Source: Neocallimastix lanati (nom. inval.)
Taxonomy: Eukaryota > Neocallimastigomycota > Neocallimastigomycetes > Neocallimastigales > Neocallimastigaceae
Reading direction: 5' to 3'
Length of the DNA: 64,000 bases
Assembly (NCBI GenBank): GCA_016946835.1
Contig: JACVTC010000053.1
Location: 1 to 64,000 of the forward strand
Position 1 is the first letter of the stretch. Each line of letters begins with the position of its first letter. Below are positions 45,040 through 56,997 of the stretch, in pieces. A program made the position numbers and the translations under genes. A model generated the notes under the pieces. The model was not told the DNA's origin, made no database searches, and worked only from the letters and a program-made list of their open reading frames with translations.

Positions 45040-45870
45040 GTAAGATAATTTTAATTCCTAACAAGTTGAGTTAAGTTGATATATTTCTGGGGGTATTTCT
45101 TAGTTCTTCCATGATATCGTACGGTCTTATACCTTCTAACAATTGAATTATTTGACCAACTCTGGTAGCTTTACATTCCATTCATTCCAATTCTTTTCCA
45201 TTTTATCTTAAATTTCCATTATTTTATTTTTAGGAGAATCATTTATATTATTATAATTATTATTATTAATATTATTTTTATTTAATTCCTTGTAGTTAAA
45301 TTTTCTTTTTAACTATTTGAATGAGGATTGAGCTGAGTGTTTTCCATATCTTATTTTGTCAACCTTATTGGTTTTATCCCTATTATTGAAAGGAGAAGAA
45401 TAGGAGTCTCATAAAATTCTTTAGTATTTTTTTGGCAAGGCAGCTAGCTTTCATTAGGGTATAAATCTCAGCTATAGCTATTCTTCGGTAGATGTAGCCC
45501 CTAAGTCTCAACGTATCTTCGTAATCGATAACCGTTATGTCTCCTCTATTTTCAAATTTCATTTTGTCTTTGTAGTATAAATTTAAGTATCTGGTATTGA
45601 AATCATACACAGTTTTGCTTAAATTCGATTATTATACGTTTAGCCTCCCTTTAATTTATTGACTTTTCGGTTCTCTCTCCAATACTTAATCCTGATTGAT
45701 TCCAGTCACTTAAGGTTAGGGACTTTTTCAATTGTGTTTTCTTTTTTCTGAGAACTCTAACGATATCATCCCCAGCAGCTGCAATAATATAGTTTAATTT
45801 GTCATCTTGTACGGTGACACCTTCATGGATCCATTCTAAATCTCCAAATTTCAGCATCTCTTGTAAGAGT
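45040..45870 (-). pseudogene. Probable Ty3/gypsy gag remnant
   Basis: Minus-strand frames, in order: FGDLEWIHEGVTVQDDKLNY and IIAAAGDDIVRVLRKKKTQL (45651-45857), FKQNCV/TVYDFNTRYLNL, YEDTLRLRGYIYRRIAIAEI, and further on CKATRVGQIIQLLEGIRPYD and IMEELRNTPRNIS. The pattern of a Gag capsid helix bundle (DxxKLxYIxxAAGDDIxxxL, then SxxDFNxRYLNL) and a later segment like those before gypsy proteases suggests a Ty3/gypsy gag. Base composition is less A/T-rich than the surroundings. Several frameshifts and stops. Family assignment is moderate. Confidence 0.5.
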
Positions 45871-47276
45871 CAAAAATCCTTGAATGTGTTTTAGTATTCA
45901 TATCTAATAAATTGAAGTATATTGAAATTTTATAGTGTTCAATAATTATTAATAAAAAAATTTTTTAATTTTAATTAATTCTCATGTAATGGATATTAAC
46001 GGATATTGTTAATGATAATAAATTTATTACAAATATAAAAGTATTTTTAATAATATACATATGAAATTTCATTTTATGAAGTTTATGATATGTGGGACTT
46101 TTATGCATTATGAATTTTTGCTAGTATAGTTATATTTTATTAATAATATTATTATCTTTCTAAAATATTTTAAAATAAAGTCTTCAAAAATATATTTTCA
46201 TTAAAAATTGTTTATAATAATTTGAAAATTACATTTTTAAAATATATAATAATATAAATATATAATATAAATATATAATATATAAAAATATAATAATAAA
46301 TATGTATTATATATATTAAAATATAAAATATAATATATTATATAATATTTAAGTTATATATAAGAATATTATATAATATATAAAATAATTATATAATATA
46401 ATTTTATATATAATTATAATATATATTAAATAATTAATAATATATTATAAAAATTATTGAAAAGACGTAAATATATAAATATAAATTTAATAATTATTAA
46501 GTATCCAAATATGTTGTTACACATGTTTGTTTTGTATCATACAAATAATAATTAATTATAATAAATTTCTTGGATGATACATTAAAGATTTCTGTTATAG
46601 TTTAATTAAAGTTTAATTATAGTTAAGAAATACAAATTTAGTTTTTTAAAATTACTATATTTAATAAAATTAAAAAAATTAATAAAATGTCTAATAAAAT
46701 TATAAATAATATTAAAAATATATTAATGATATTATATATAGTATCATATTTATATATTTATACATGAATTATCGTTTTACCAATGAGATTGAAGTATTTT
46801 TTATTAAAATTAATTAGCAAGAATTAGTAATACTGATTTTCATTTTTTTCAAAAATAAAAAGATTATCTTTTATTTTTATTATTATTATTATTTTTTTTT
46901 TTCTAATTGAAAAAAATAAATCACTTTTTTCTTATTATCAATATTAATCATATAAATTTTTATAAATATTTTTATATATATTAAATATATCTATAATTTT
47001 TGTACTAAAAAAAAATTTTTTTATAAATATTTAAGATTCTATTCCTATTTTATACCTTAATTATAAATAAATAAAGAAATAAAAAAAAAATATATATATA
47101 AAATTTAAAACATATTATTAATAGTATTTAAAATGTTCAAAAAAATTTTTTTATTTTTTTTTTCCTCTTAATTAAGTCCACATATATCTTTGAGAATTGT
47201 TTAAAATTAAATTAAATTAAAAATATATTAATATACTTTAACCGGTTTTTTTTTTTAAAAGAAAAAAATTTTTTTA
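45871..47276. other. Gene-free stretch upstream of CotH3
   Basis: Almost pure A/T around 46140-46500; no coding signal. ACATGTTTGTTTTGTATCAT near 46520 is a non-repetitive patch without a gene. Confidence 0.5.
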
Positions 47277-47396
47277 TATAAATACAGAAGAAAAATAAGG
47301 TTTTTTTTTTTTTTTTTTAATTTTTTAATGGTTATTATGTTTCTTTGTTGATAACAAAATCAAAATCAATTAAAAATAAAAGAAAAATATTGAAAA

Positions 47397-47607
47397 ATGT
47401 TAACAAAAATAATATTACTGTCTATAACGATTGTTCAAATAGTATTGGTCTCCACTTCTTATATTGAAGTTGGAAAAAAGAGCTAAATTATTTGAAATAA
47501 TGGATACTGAAGTTCATTCATTAAGAGTAGTTATATCAGATGATCAATTTATATCATTAAAACTATCTATGCAATCTGAAAAAATGAGTATGACTGATCA
47601 TGTAGTA
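47397..47607 (+). pseudogene. Truncated third CotH gene (CotH3)
   Basis: Starts MLTKIILLSITIVQIVLVST, a signal peptide clearly paralogous to CotH2 (MLTKIIFLSLTVLQMILAST), then SYIEVGK. One extra A in the following A run (GGAAAAAAGAGC against GGAAAAAGAGC) shifts the frame, after which KRAKLFEIMDTEVHSLRVVI and SDDQFISLKLSMQSEKMSM continue in the next frame. Homology ends near 47607; the catalytic domain is absent. The promoter-like TATAAATACAG (47277-47287) is kept. Confidence 0.9.
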
Positions 47608-48159
47608 TTAAAGATATTTTTTTTTAAAAAAAAAATAAATAAATAAATAAAATAAAATAAAAAGAACTTAAATAGAGGTATATCATTATTTCAATTTGAC
47701 TTGGCCTCTCCCTAGTAGACCTACCACCTATTTTTATATAGAAATAGATTTTTTATTTTTAAAAAAAAAAAAAAAAAAAAAAAAGGTTGGACCAAATATC
47801 AAAAAGTCAATAAATCAAGCCCATGCTAAAGTCACGACTTATAATAATAATTAAAAAGAAAAAAAAATTCTGATCCATTACAATAAAATATATATTGAAT
47901 TATAATGATTATTCAAAATATTTGTTTCTTAGTAAAAGTTTACTATGTATTTATTTATATGAAAGAAAATAAATTGAAATAAATAAATAAAACAAAAATA
48001 AAAACCGTTATTTTTTTTAATCTTTTTAAATAAAAAATTATTACAAATAAATTTATGTTTTGACATAAATATATTTTATCACGTTATTCTTTAAAACGTT
48101 TCATTTTATTATAATTAAATATTTGAAATATAATCATAAATAATATGAGTTTAATAAAA

Positions 48160-48217
<58 letters not shown>

Positions 48218-48425
48218 TTATTAAACACATAAATGCTTTAGTTTATGTAGAAAGGATTTTTTGAATTTTATTTATTCATATTTAAACATTTTTATTTATT
48301 TTATTATATAAACAAAACTAAAATACAATTTTAAATTTTGTTATTTTATAATAAAAAAAATTTTTTTTTTTTTTTGATATTATTATTATTATTATTATTT
48401 TTTTTTCTTTTGGTATATTTATTAT
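47608..48425. other. Gene-free stretch with long (AT)n
   Basis: Contains a less A/T-rich patch (TTGACTTGGCCTCTCCCTAG, about 47695-47714) with no identifiable feature and an (AT)n tract at 48163-48213. Otherwise simple sequence. Confidence 0.5.
48163..48213. repeat. (AT)n microsatellite
   Basis: About 50 bp of uninterrupted alternating A and T. Confidence 0.95.
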
Positions 48426-49939
48426 TTATTTTTTTGTTTTTAATTTCGTAATTAAATTTTTATGAAGTTTAATTTTTCTTTCTAACATTTTAGATTGAGA
48501 TTCTTTTGTCTTCAGTACTGTTTTTAAAGAATATTTATTATACTTATATTTATTTTTTCCTTTAGTATTTTTAAATTTATAATTGGGAAATCTATAAAAA
48601 TTAAATTATTATTAATAAAAAAAATTAATTCAATTTTTAATGAATTATAAATATATATAAATTAAATTTTATATATTTTTATATAGAATAAAAAAAAAAA
48701 AGAAACTTACAAATAGGAATGAATTAATTTATGAATTTCAGCTTTAGATTTATATTCATTTTTAATTGATTCTTTTTCATTTTTCCATACTTTTCCAATT
48801 ATTATATTAACTTCATTTTGGGTTTTTATTTTTTTGTGTTGGTCTAAAATTAGATGAAGATTCCTTTTTCGATAAATCATATAAGCATTGAGAGGTCTAG
48901 GTACATCATTTGAATGTGAAGTTTTTCCTTTAAAACGGAATACCGTTGTCAAAAAGATACTCCTCAGTTTATTCAATATATTATTAATATTAAATTGAAG
49001 TAGTATATCAACAACCTCTTTAGATTGATTTTCTAGATATTCAAGTAATTCTTCTCCATCGAGATTATCGGTTTGATTCAATAGGTCAGAAATAGAATTA
49101 TTTAATATTTCATTATTATTTATTGTATATTCTATATTATTATTGGAAACATAATTGTCATTATTAGTAATTAATATATCATTAATAGAGAATAAATCAT
49201 TATAAGGTAATTTTTTATTAGTATTATTGATATTATTTTTAGTCTTAATATTATTCGTGGTGACTAAATTATTAATAATATTTTCATTATTAATAATATT
49301 ATCATTATTAATAATACTAGAATTCTTAATTATATTAACATTATTAATTATATTATCATTATTAATTATATTAGAATAATTAATTACATTAGAATTATTA
49401 ATAATAATATCATTATTAATAATATTAGAATTATTGTTAATATTATCATTATTAATAATTTTACAATTATTAATATTTAATGGCAATAAACCACAATAAT
49501 TAAAATAATTATTATATTTATTGAAATTAGATAGTGGAGGAATATTATATTCAATGGGTGTTTGAATATTTTGATATAATGGAATAACTATTTGTGTTTT
49601 TATTTAAAGAAAAAATAAATTTTTTAAAAAATTATTTTTTAAAAAATTATAATATATCAATAAAAAATAAAAATGAATTAAATAATACAAATTATATGAA
49701 TTACTTTCAGTTAAATTTGAATTAATTAATTGATATTAAAAAAGATTTTCTAAAGAAAGTTAATTGAAAAGTACATTTTAAAAAAAATAAAATAAGATTT
49801 ATTATTATTATTTTTTAATTAATGATTTTTCTTTTTTTTTTTTTTTTTTTTTTTTAATGTAAAATATTAAATTTTGAATTTTACATTTATTAAATAATAT
49901 TTAAAAATAATAACCTGTATAATTTTTATAATTTTCCAT
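48426..49939 (-). CDS. HMG-box protein, three exons (HMG1)
   Basis: Exons on minus: 49939-49915 (MENYKNYT plus one base), 49587-48711, 48591-48426; introns of 327 and 119 bp with GT...AG ends (GTTATT...AATAG and GTAAGT...TATAG). Joined product 355 residues, TAA stop. Residues 9-42 are VIPLYQNIQTPIEYNIPPLS and on; 44-150 is an Asn/Ile-rich low-complexity part; 205-225 has EELLEYLENQSKEVVDILLQ; the HMG box is about 236-309: RPLNAYMIYRKRN, NEVNIIIGKVWKNE, and, only after splicing, HSYLFPNYKFKN. The FPNYKF ending matches the YPxYKY end of SOX/MAT-type HMG boxes and validates the second intron. The C-terminus is very basic. Probably a sequence-specific nuclear DNA-binding protein. A close inverted paralogue lies at 60944-62398. 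Confidence 0.88.
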
Positions 49940-50042
49940 TTTGTTACTCAATAATATAAAATAAATACTTTTTTTAAGGAAATACTTTTTTTAAAAAAAA
50001 TTAAATATAGATCTTTTCTTTGTTTCTTTTTAATTTCACTTT

Positions 50043-50073
<31 letters not shown>

Positions 50074-50690
50074 GAAATGAAAAGATCAATTTAATTAAAA
50101 AACATATTTTTAATTAAAAATTTAATGAAATTTAATAATAAATAAAGTTAAAAAATAAAGTTGGATAAACATTTTAAAGTTTCATACTTTATTCATCTTA
50201 AATATTCGAATAATAAAATTTGAAAAAATTTGAAAAATCATTAATTAATTTTGGAATTTCATAAAATTTATTAATAAATTAATTAAAAAAGCAATAAAAG
50301 TAGTCATTTTCATTGCTTATTATCATAACAAATTAAATAATATTCCTTTATAAAATTTATATAATTTTAAAGAAAATTGTTCAAAGAATATAATTATTAA
50401 ATAATATTAAATTATTTAATATTTAAATTTAATACTTTAATATAGAAAAAAAAGATATGATTTATAATTTCATACTTTGAATTTTTAATGAAGAACATTC
50501 AAAATAAAATAAATCAAATTAAAGTTAATAAAATTTCCACTTTATTTCAATTACAGTAATAGTAAAATTTTTGGTATCCAATATTTAAAATTTATTCTTT
50601 AAATTAAAACCTATATAGTAAAATTCAAGTACAAAAATTTCTATAATAATAAATGTCAACCAATATAATACTTTCCATAATACACCTATC
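48426..50690 (-). repeat. Left arm of inverted duplication containing HMG1
   Basis: Reverse complement of about 60160-62400. Beyond the gene the match continues through GTTGGATAAACATTTTAAAG, ATCTTAAATATTCGAATAAT, TTAATTTTGGAATTTCATAA, AAAAAAGCAATAAAAGTAGT and TTGGTATCCAATATTT to about 50690 (GTCAACCAATATAATAC). Arms are about 2.2-2.3 kb, imperfect, with coordinate sums constant near 110790. Confidence 0.85.
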
Positions 50691-50736
50691 TTATTATTAA
50701 AATAACTATATTTCACTATATTTTTATTATTAATGA

Positions 50737-50776
<40 letters not shown>

Positions 50777-50838
50777 GTAAAATTAGTAATAAATTTAATA
50801 TTTTTTTAAAAAACTTATTTTATTAATATAAAAAACAA

Positions 50839-50870
<32 letters not shown>

Positions 50871-52985
50871 TATATTAATGTTAATATATTTTATAAAATA
50901 AAATTAAAAAAAAAAATTAACTCTACTATATATGTTCATAAATATTATATATTTACCTTCATAATTTTATTAATATTTGTTTTTTGATATATTTATCCAC
51001 ACAACATCTTTATCAATAATTATATAACAATTTAAAAATAAAAATGATAATCCATTAATGATGTTCAAGAAAAACAAATATAAAAAAAAAATTAAAAATA
51101 AATTTTTATTAATTTAAAATTTAAACAAATAATTAATACAATATCTTTTTATTTTTCTTATTATTATTTTTTTATTATAATTTTATTATAATTAATTATT
51201 TATATTTTATTATTAATAATTTAACTTTTTTTATAATTTATATTTTTTTTTTTATATATTATTTTTTTTCCAATTTAATATTTTTTAAAAAATTTAGCGG
51301 TTTATTCTTTTTTTTAAATAAATTATTAAATTCATAAAAATATTAATAGAAACCTAATATAAATAAATAGTTGTAAAAAAAAAAGTATTTACAATAAAAA
51401 ATTTTCTTTTTAAATGTATTGATACTTACGTTAACCCTTTTAAAATAAAATGATAATTGTTAAATATATAAATTGTTTTAAACTTTATGATTTAATTATT
51501 TTTTTAAAAAAAAAAAAAAATTTAATTGATTAAACTTTAATTAAATACTAAAATTACTAAGTCGGAGACTTTTGTTTGTTTATATATATATATTTTGTAT
51601 ATATATATTTTTTTTAATGTTATTTTTTATATATATTAAAAACTAATATTAACTAATTATAGATTAATATAAAAAGAAATAAAATATTTCTTGTGCCAAT
51701 TTTTTTTTTTTCAATTTTATAAAATTATTTTAACAATTATAATAATTAATAAAAATTAGAATTTTATGGTTATAAAATATGTTAACATATTTTATTTATT
51801 AAAAAGAAATGAATAGTAAGATAAAAAAAAAAAAAAAAAAAAAGAATTATAAATTACATTAAAATTACTAATATTTGAAATAAGTTCAGATAAAACATCA
51901 AGATATCTTTTGGTTTAGTGTAACAAAAATAAAAAAATAAAAATAAAAATAAAATAAAAATCCTTTATTGTTACTCTAAGAAAATATATTGTAGACAATT
52001 TAGTAATTTTTTATACTAATTTAATGCATTATATTAGTAAATCTTGGAATGCCCTAAATAAAAAAAAAAAAATTTAGTATCTGTTATTATTTAATCTAAT
52101 TTATTTTTACTTTATTGTTTTAAAAAATATAATACAATTTATACGTGTTTATATTCTATGTATTTAAAATAATTATTGATATATAACTAATACAATATGT
52201 AATGTAAAATAGTTAAAAACTTTTAAAAAAGTTTAAATGTTAAAAAATGATATTAAAAAGTGATTAAAAACTAAACAAGATGCATCTCCTTAATAATTTC
52301 CAATTTATATTAATATATCAATTAATATTGATATTTTTCTATAGTATTAAATTAATATAAATAAATTAATAAAGATTTATATCAAAATCTAAATTGAAAT
52401 TAAATAAAAAATAAAAAAGACAAATAAGTTATTGTGTCGGAAATAGAAACAATAATAATTTTATTAAAACAATACAAATTAAGATGAAAGATGAATAATT
52501 TTCAGTCAAGAAATTAAATCAATAATATTTTTGAAAATTCAATTCCTTTTATTATATATGAACAAAAGTATCATTGTATTATAAATTATTAATTATTTAA
52601 ATTCTATAATAATAAATATAGAGCTATTTAGATTTCTTTTAGAAATAAGAATAACAGAATAATCAACAGCTAAGTCCTGAATATTTCAATTATATAAATA
52701 AAGGTTTAATTATAAATTTAAATTAAGATTTCTATATTCATTTATCAATTTATCCATTATTAAATCATTAATTTATTAGTTATTATTTAATAAATTAATT
52801 TAATTTTAATAAATCAAAATTTTTTTATTTGTTCTTAACTTATATTTTACTTTATCAGTAATTTTGTTTATTTTATCCTCTATTATGCTATATTGATATA
52901 TAAATATGATAATTATAATTTTATGTTGATTTTAAGTTATTTCATTTTTTTAATAATTAAATAATAATATTTATTGAATTATTAT

Positions 52986-53030
<45 letters not shown>

Positions 53031-53085
53031 TGAATTAACTAAATAACTATGTAACTATGTTACTATATAATTTAAATTTGGATAA

Positions 53086-53123
<38 letters not shown>

Positions 53124-53720
53124 CCAAATTTAAGAATTGTTTATTTTTCATATTTTTTTTAAAATTTTTAAATAGTCAGATCTGACTATTTAAAAATTTT
53201 ATAATTCTATTAAATAAAAAATTAAATATTAAAATAGCAAAAAATTGGTATAAATTTTCTTACAATAAATATTTAAATATACTTTTTAGAATTTTTTAAA
53301 ATAAATAAATAAAATATTAAATAATTATTTATTTTCATAAATAGTAAATCTTTTTTTTTTTTTTTTTTTTAAAAGAAAAAAGGAAAAAGAAAAAGAAACA
53401 AAGTAATTTAATCAATTGGTGTAATTTATATAAGGAGTTGTTTCTTTTTATATATATATATGTATATAATTAATAATCACTAAACATAATTTTTATTTAT
53501 TTTTAAATAAAAAATTAAGAAATTAAATAAAAATATTACATGTAATATAAATAGTATTTATTAAAAGAATAAATAATATAAATTAAATTAAATAATTTGA
53601 AGTTCACAATATTGTTTTTTTCTTTTTAGATTCAAATAATTATAATATTAATAAAAAATTTAAAAAATAAAATAATAATACCAATAATAGTAATAGTAAG
53701 AGAAATAATAATATTTAAAA
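50691..53720. other. Gene-free stretch upstream of the ankyrin-SH3 gene
   Basis: No coding signal found. It contains (AAT)n tracts (about 50740-50776 and 50842-50866), A runs of 20-45 bases (51821-51843, 52987-53028), (AT)n near 53083-53108 and the palindrome at 53161-53200. Confidence 0.55.
53161..53200. repeat. Perfect 40-bp palindrome
   Basis: AAAATTTTTAAATAGTCAGA followed immediately by its exact complement TCTGACTATTTAAAAATTTT, centred on AGATCT with no spacer. About 520 bp upstream of the ankyrin-SH3 gene. Confidence 0.95.
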
Positions 53721-56700
53721 ATGGGATTATTTAAAACAAAAGAAGAAAAACTTTTAGAAGCAATAAGAAAAGAAAATGTAAAAAAAGTAAAATCCATTAT
53801 ATATGAAACAAATAAAAGTACTAAATCATTAAATAATCTTTTCAATGAAAAAGATAAAGAAATTGGAAATTACCCATTATTAGAAAGTGTAGTTATTAAT
53901 AATGTTGAAATAGTAAACATAATTATTGAATATGCGAATAAAAACAGTATTACTTTAAATATTAATGAAAAAAATAAGAACGGAAATTATCCTTTATTAT
54001 ATGCCACGGATAAAAATAATACAGAGATTGTAAAAATTCTTATTGATTATGCAAATAAAAATAATATTCTTTTAGATATAAATGAAAAAAATAACAAAGG
54101 ACTGTATCCTTTACTCTACGCGATATACAATAATAATACAACAATAGTCAAATTAATTATTGACTATGCCATAAGTCGTAAAATTATTATTTATATGAAT
54201 GAAAATGACATGTATGGAAATAATCCAATTACAGGAGCTATTGTTAAAAATAATACCGAGATGGTGAAATTAATTTTAGATTACATTGAAAGTAACAAGA
54301 TAGTATTAAGATTAAATGAACAAAATTTACAAAATATTATCACCAATAACAATAAGATTTGTAATATAAATAGTATTTCTGATATTAATACAGATATTAT
54401 TAAATTACTTTATAGATATAAAAATGAAGAAAAAATAGATTACTTTTTCACTGAACCAAGTGAGCTTTTAAAAAAATTTAAAAGTATTCCAATGGCACTT
54501 ATAAATAAAACAGAAGAAAATTCTGAAAGCAAAGCGTCAACCCAAGGAAAATCAGAAACACCAAAAACAGGAACAATAAAAAAACCAGAAGCACCAAAAA
54601 GACCAGCAACATCAGAACAAACTTCAAATTCCAATAATCCAATTCAAAAACAAAAGCCTACTATATCAGCTAGATCACAACCACCAATGACAAACGATCT
54701 CGCTATTGTTCTCTATAATTTCAAGGGTTCAAAAAAGAATGACTTAGAGATTCATAGAAAAGACTTTGTCATTGTGACTAATTGGAATAAGGAGAAAGGA
54801 TGGGCCTATGGATATAAAAAAGATAATCCTCAGAAAAAAGGAATGTTTCCAAATAACTATATTAAAAAATGTTCAGAGGCTTTAAAAGCTAAAAAGGATG
54901 AAGTGGATACACAAAGTAATGAAAAACAGGGATTACAATCACCTTCCTTAACAAATAATAGTAACGAAATTCAAGATCTTACAGTGGCAATTTACGATTT
55001 TAAGAGCACCAAAAAAGATGAATTAGAAATTCACAGAAAAGAATTTATAATTGTAACTAATTGGACTAGTGAAAAAGGATGGGCCTATGGATACAAGAAA
55101 AATGATCCTCAACAAAAGGGCATTTTTCCAAGCAATTATGTTAAAAAATATATTAAATCTGAAAGAGTGAATAAAGAAATAAAAAAGCAAGTGATTAAAG
55201 CAGATTCAACAGATAATCTTACCAAGAAAAAAGAACAAAAAGAACAAAATGAAAATGAAGATGAAAACCAAAAATCAAAAGATATAAAAGAAATAGATGA
55301 TACCCAAAATACTTTTATCAACACACTTAAAACGAATGAAAAACCGGCAATGAAAGAGGATGAAAAGAACCAAAATAATCTTACAGAAAATATTCAACCC
55401 GCATCTGTATTATCAATGGATAAGGAAGAAGTTCCTAAGGATCTTGCTATCGTACTATATAATTATAACAGTACCAAAAAAGATGAGCTTGAACTACGTA
55501 GAAAAGAATTTATCATAGTTACCAATTGGAATGTAGAAGAAGGATGGGCTTCTGGATATAAAAAGGATGATCCACTACAAGTAGGAAACTTTCCTAAAGA
55601 TTATGTAAGAAAATGTAGCAATAAAATAAAATCAAAAAATGAAAAGGAGAGCACTTCAGCAATATCAAGTCCTGTACTACCGAAAGAGCAAAAAATGAAT
55701 AATAAAAGGCAAGAATCACAAAATTCAACCAAGTTAAGAGAAACAAATGAACCCTTGGAGGTTCATGATTCAAAAATGTTAGAAGAAAAGAAAGAAACAA
55801 ATATCAATAATATAAATAAAGAAGTATCCAAAAAAAATATTGAATGCACCTCTAAATCTAAGGATGATAGTGATGTTCATAATGCCGATCTTGCCATAGT
55901 ACTCTATAATTTTATTAGTTCCAAAAAAGATGAATTGGAAATCTATCGAAAAGAATTTATTATGGTAACTGATTGGAATATAGAGGAAGGATGGGCCTAT
56001 GGATATAAAAAGGATGATCCACAGAAGAAAGGATCTTTTCCTAACAGTTATGTAAAAAAATGTAGTAATAAAATGAAAACAAAAGAAGAAATGACGAATT
56101 CATCTATAAATGATGATAAAAAATCTGAAGAACAAGATAAAAAAGAAACCAATGAATTAATTGATGCAAAAGAAAAACAAGAATTACAAGAATCACTAAA
56201 AGAAAATAATCAGTCATCCTCTTTATCCATGAATGTAAGTGAAGATCAACAACCTCATGATCTTGCCATTGTACTCTATAATTATATTAGTTCCAAAAAA
56301 GATGAATTGGAACTCTATCGAAAAGAATTTATTATTGTTACTAATTGGAATATAGAAGAAGGATGGGCCTACGGATATAAAAAAGATGATCCACAGAAGA
56401 AAGGATCTTTTCCAACAAATTATGTCAAAAAATATACCAATAAAATGTCCTTGTCTTCATCAAATTCTTCCTTAAATAATAATATATCTAAAAATGAAAT
56501 AGAACAAAATAAAGAAAAAGAAAAAGAATTACCAGATACCAAAAAAATACCGGAATCACCTAAAATTGAAGTCGATAGAAAACAAGAAATACAAGAAAAG
56601 CCGGTAGAGAAATCTCAACAAGAAAATGAAACATCCTCTTCTATATCCTTGAATAAAAAAGAAAATGAAGATAATGATCTCGCCATTGTACTCTATAATT

Positions 56701-56930
56701 TTGAGAGTTCTAAAAAAGATGAATTAGGACTTTCTCGAAAAGAATTTATTATTGTAACCAATTGGAATATAGAGAAAGGATGGGCCTATGGCTATAAAAG
56801 AAATGATCCTGAGAAGAAAGGATCCTTTCCGAACAATTATGTTAAAAAATGTACCAATAAAATGATTGAAAAACTAGAAAAAGATGATACTTATTCTTTT
56901 ACTTCTAATTCAACTATATCTTCACAATAA
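53721..56930 (+). CDS. Ankyrin and six-SH3 scaffold-like protein
   Basis: 1069 residues, single exon. N-terminal ankyrin helix (about 10-28), four extended ankyrin repeats of 39-41 residues (29-69, 70-108, 109-147, 148-186; EYANKNSITLNINEKNKNGN type), the post-ankyrin segment shared with the cassette proteins (about 198-257; SISDINTDIIKLLYRYKN, ELLKKFKSIP), a Pro/Lys/Thr-rich linker (265-325, with PEAPKRPAT and SARSQPP), then six SH3 domains: about 326-384, 419-477, 574-632, 723-781, 847-905, 986-1044. Each has the core xLAIVLYNF/Y, GWAYGYKKDxP and KGxFPxNYVKK, equal to the ALYDY, GWW and FPxNYV motifs of SH3. Linkers are charged Lys/Glu/Ser and variable. No membrane segment. Likely a cytoplasmic scaffold binding proline-rich partners, as in actin or endocytosis adaptors; this role is inference. 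Confidence 0.92.
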   Translation: MGLFKTKEEKLLEAIRKENVKKVKSIIYETNKSTKSLNNLFNEKDKEIGNYPLLESVVINNVEIVNIIIEYANKNSITLNINEKNKNGNYPLLYATDKNNTEIVKILIDYANKNNILLDINEKNNKGLYPLLYAIYNNNTTIVKLIIDYAISRKIIIYMNENDMYGNNPITGAIVKNNTEMVKLILDYIESNKIVLRLNEQNLQNIITNNNKICNINSISDINTDIIKLLYRYKNEEKIDYFFTEPSELLKKFKSIPMALINKTEENSESKASTQGKSETPKTGTIKKPEAPKRPATSEQTSNSNNPIQKQKPTISARSQPPMTNDLAIVLYNFKGSKKNDLEIHRKDFVIVTNWNKEKGWAYGYKKDNPQKKGMFPNNYIKKCSEALKAKKDEVDTQSNEKQGLQSPSLTNNSNEIQDLTVAIYDFKSTKKDELEIHRKEFIIVTNWTSEKGWAYGYKKNDPQQKGIFPSNYVKKYIKSERVNKEIKKQVIKADSTDNLTKKKEQKEQNENEDENQKSKDIKEIDDTQNTFINTLKTNEKPAMKEDEKNQNNLTENIQPASVLSMDKEEVPKDLAIVLYNYNSTKKDELELRRKEFIIVTNWNVEEGWASGYKKDDPLQVGNFPKDYVRKCSNKIKSKNEKESTSAISSPVLPKEQKMNNKRQESQNSTKLRETNEPLEVHDSKMLEEKKETNINNINKEVSKKNIECTSKSKDDSDVHNADLAIVLYNFISSKKDELEIYRKEFIMVTDWNIEEGWAYGYKKDDPQKKGSFPNSYVKKCSNKMKTKEEMTNSSINDDKKSEEQDKKETNELIDAKEKQELQESLKENNQSSSLSMNVSEDQQPHDLAIVLYNYISSKKDELELYRKEFIIVTNWNIEEGWAYGYKKDDPQKKGSFPTNYVKKYTNKMSLSSSNSSLNNNISKNEIEQNKEKEKELPDTKKIPESPKIEVDRKQEIQEKPVEKSQQENETSSSISLNKKENEDNDLAIVLYNFESSKKDELGLSRKEFIIVTNWNIEKGWAYGYKRNDPEKKGSFPNNYVKKCTNKMIEKLEKDDTYSFTSNSTISSQ

Positions 56931-56959
56931 AATTATTATTAATATTAAAAAAAAATAAA

Positions 56960-56997
<38 letters not shown>

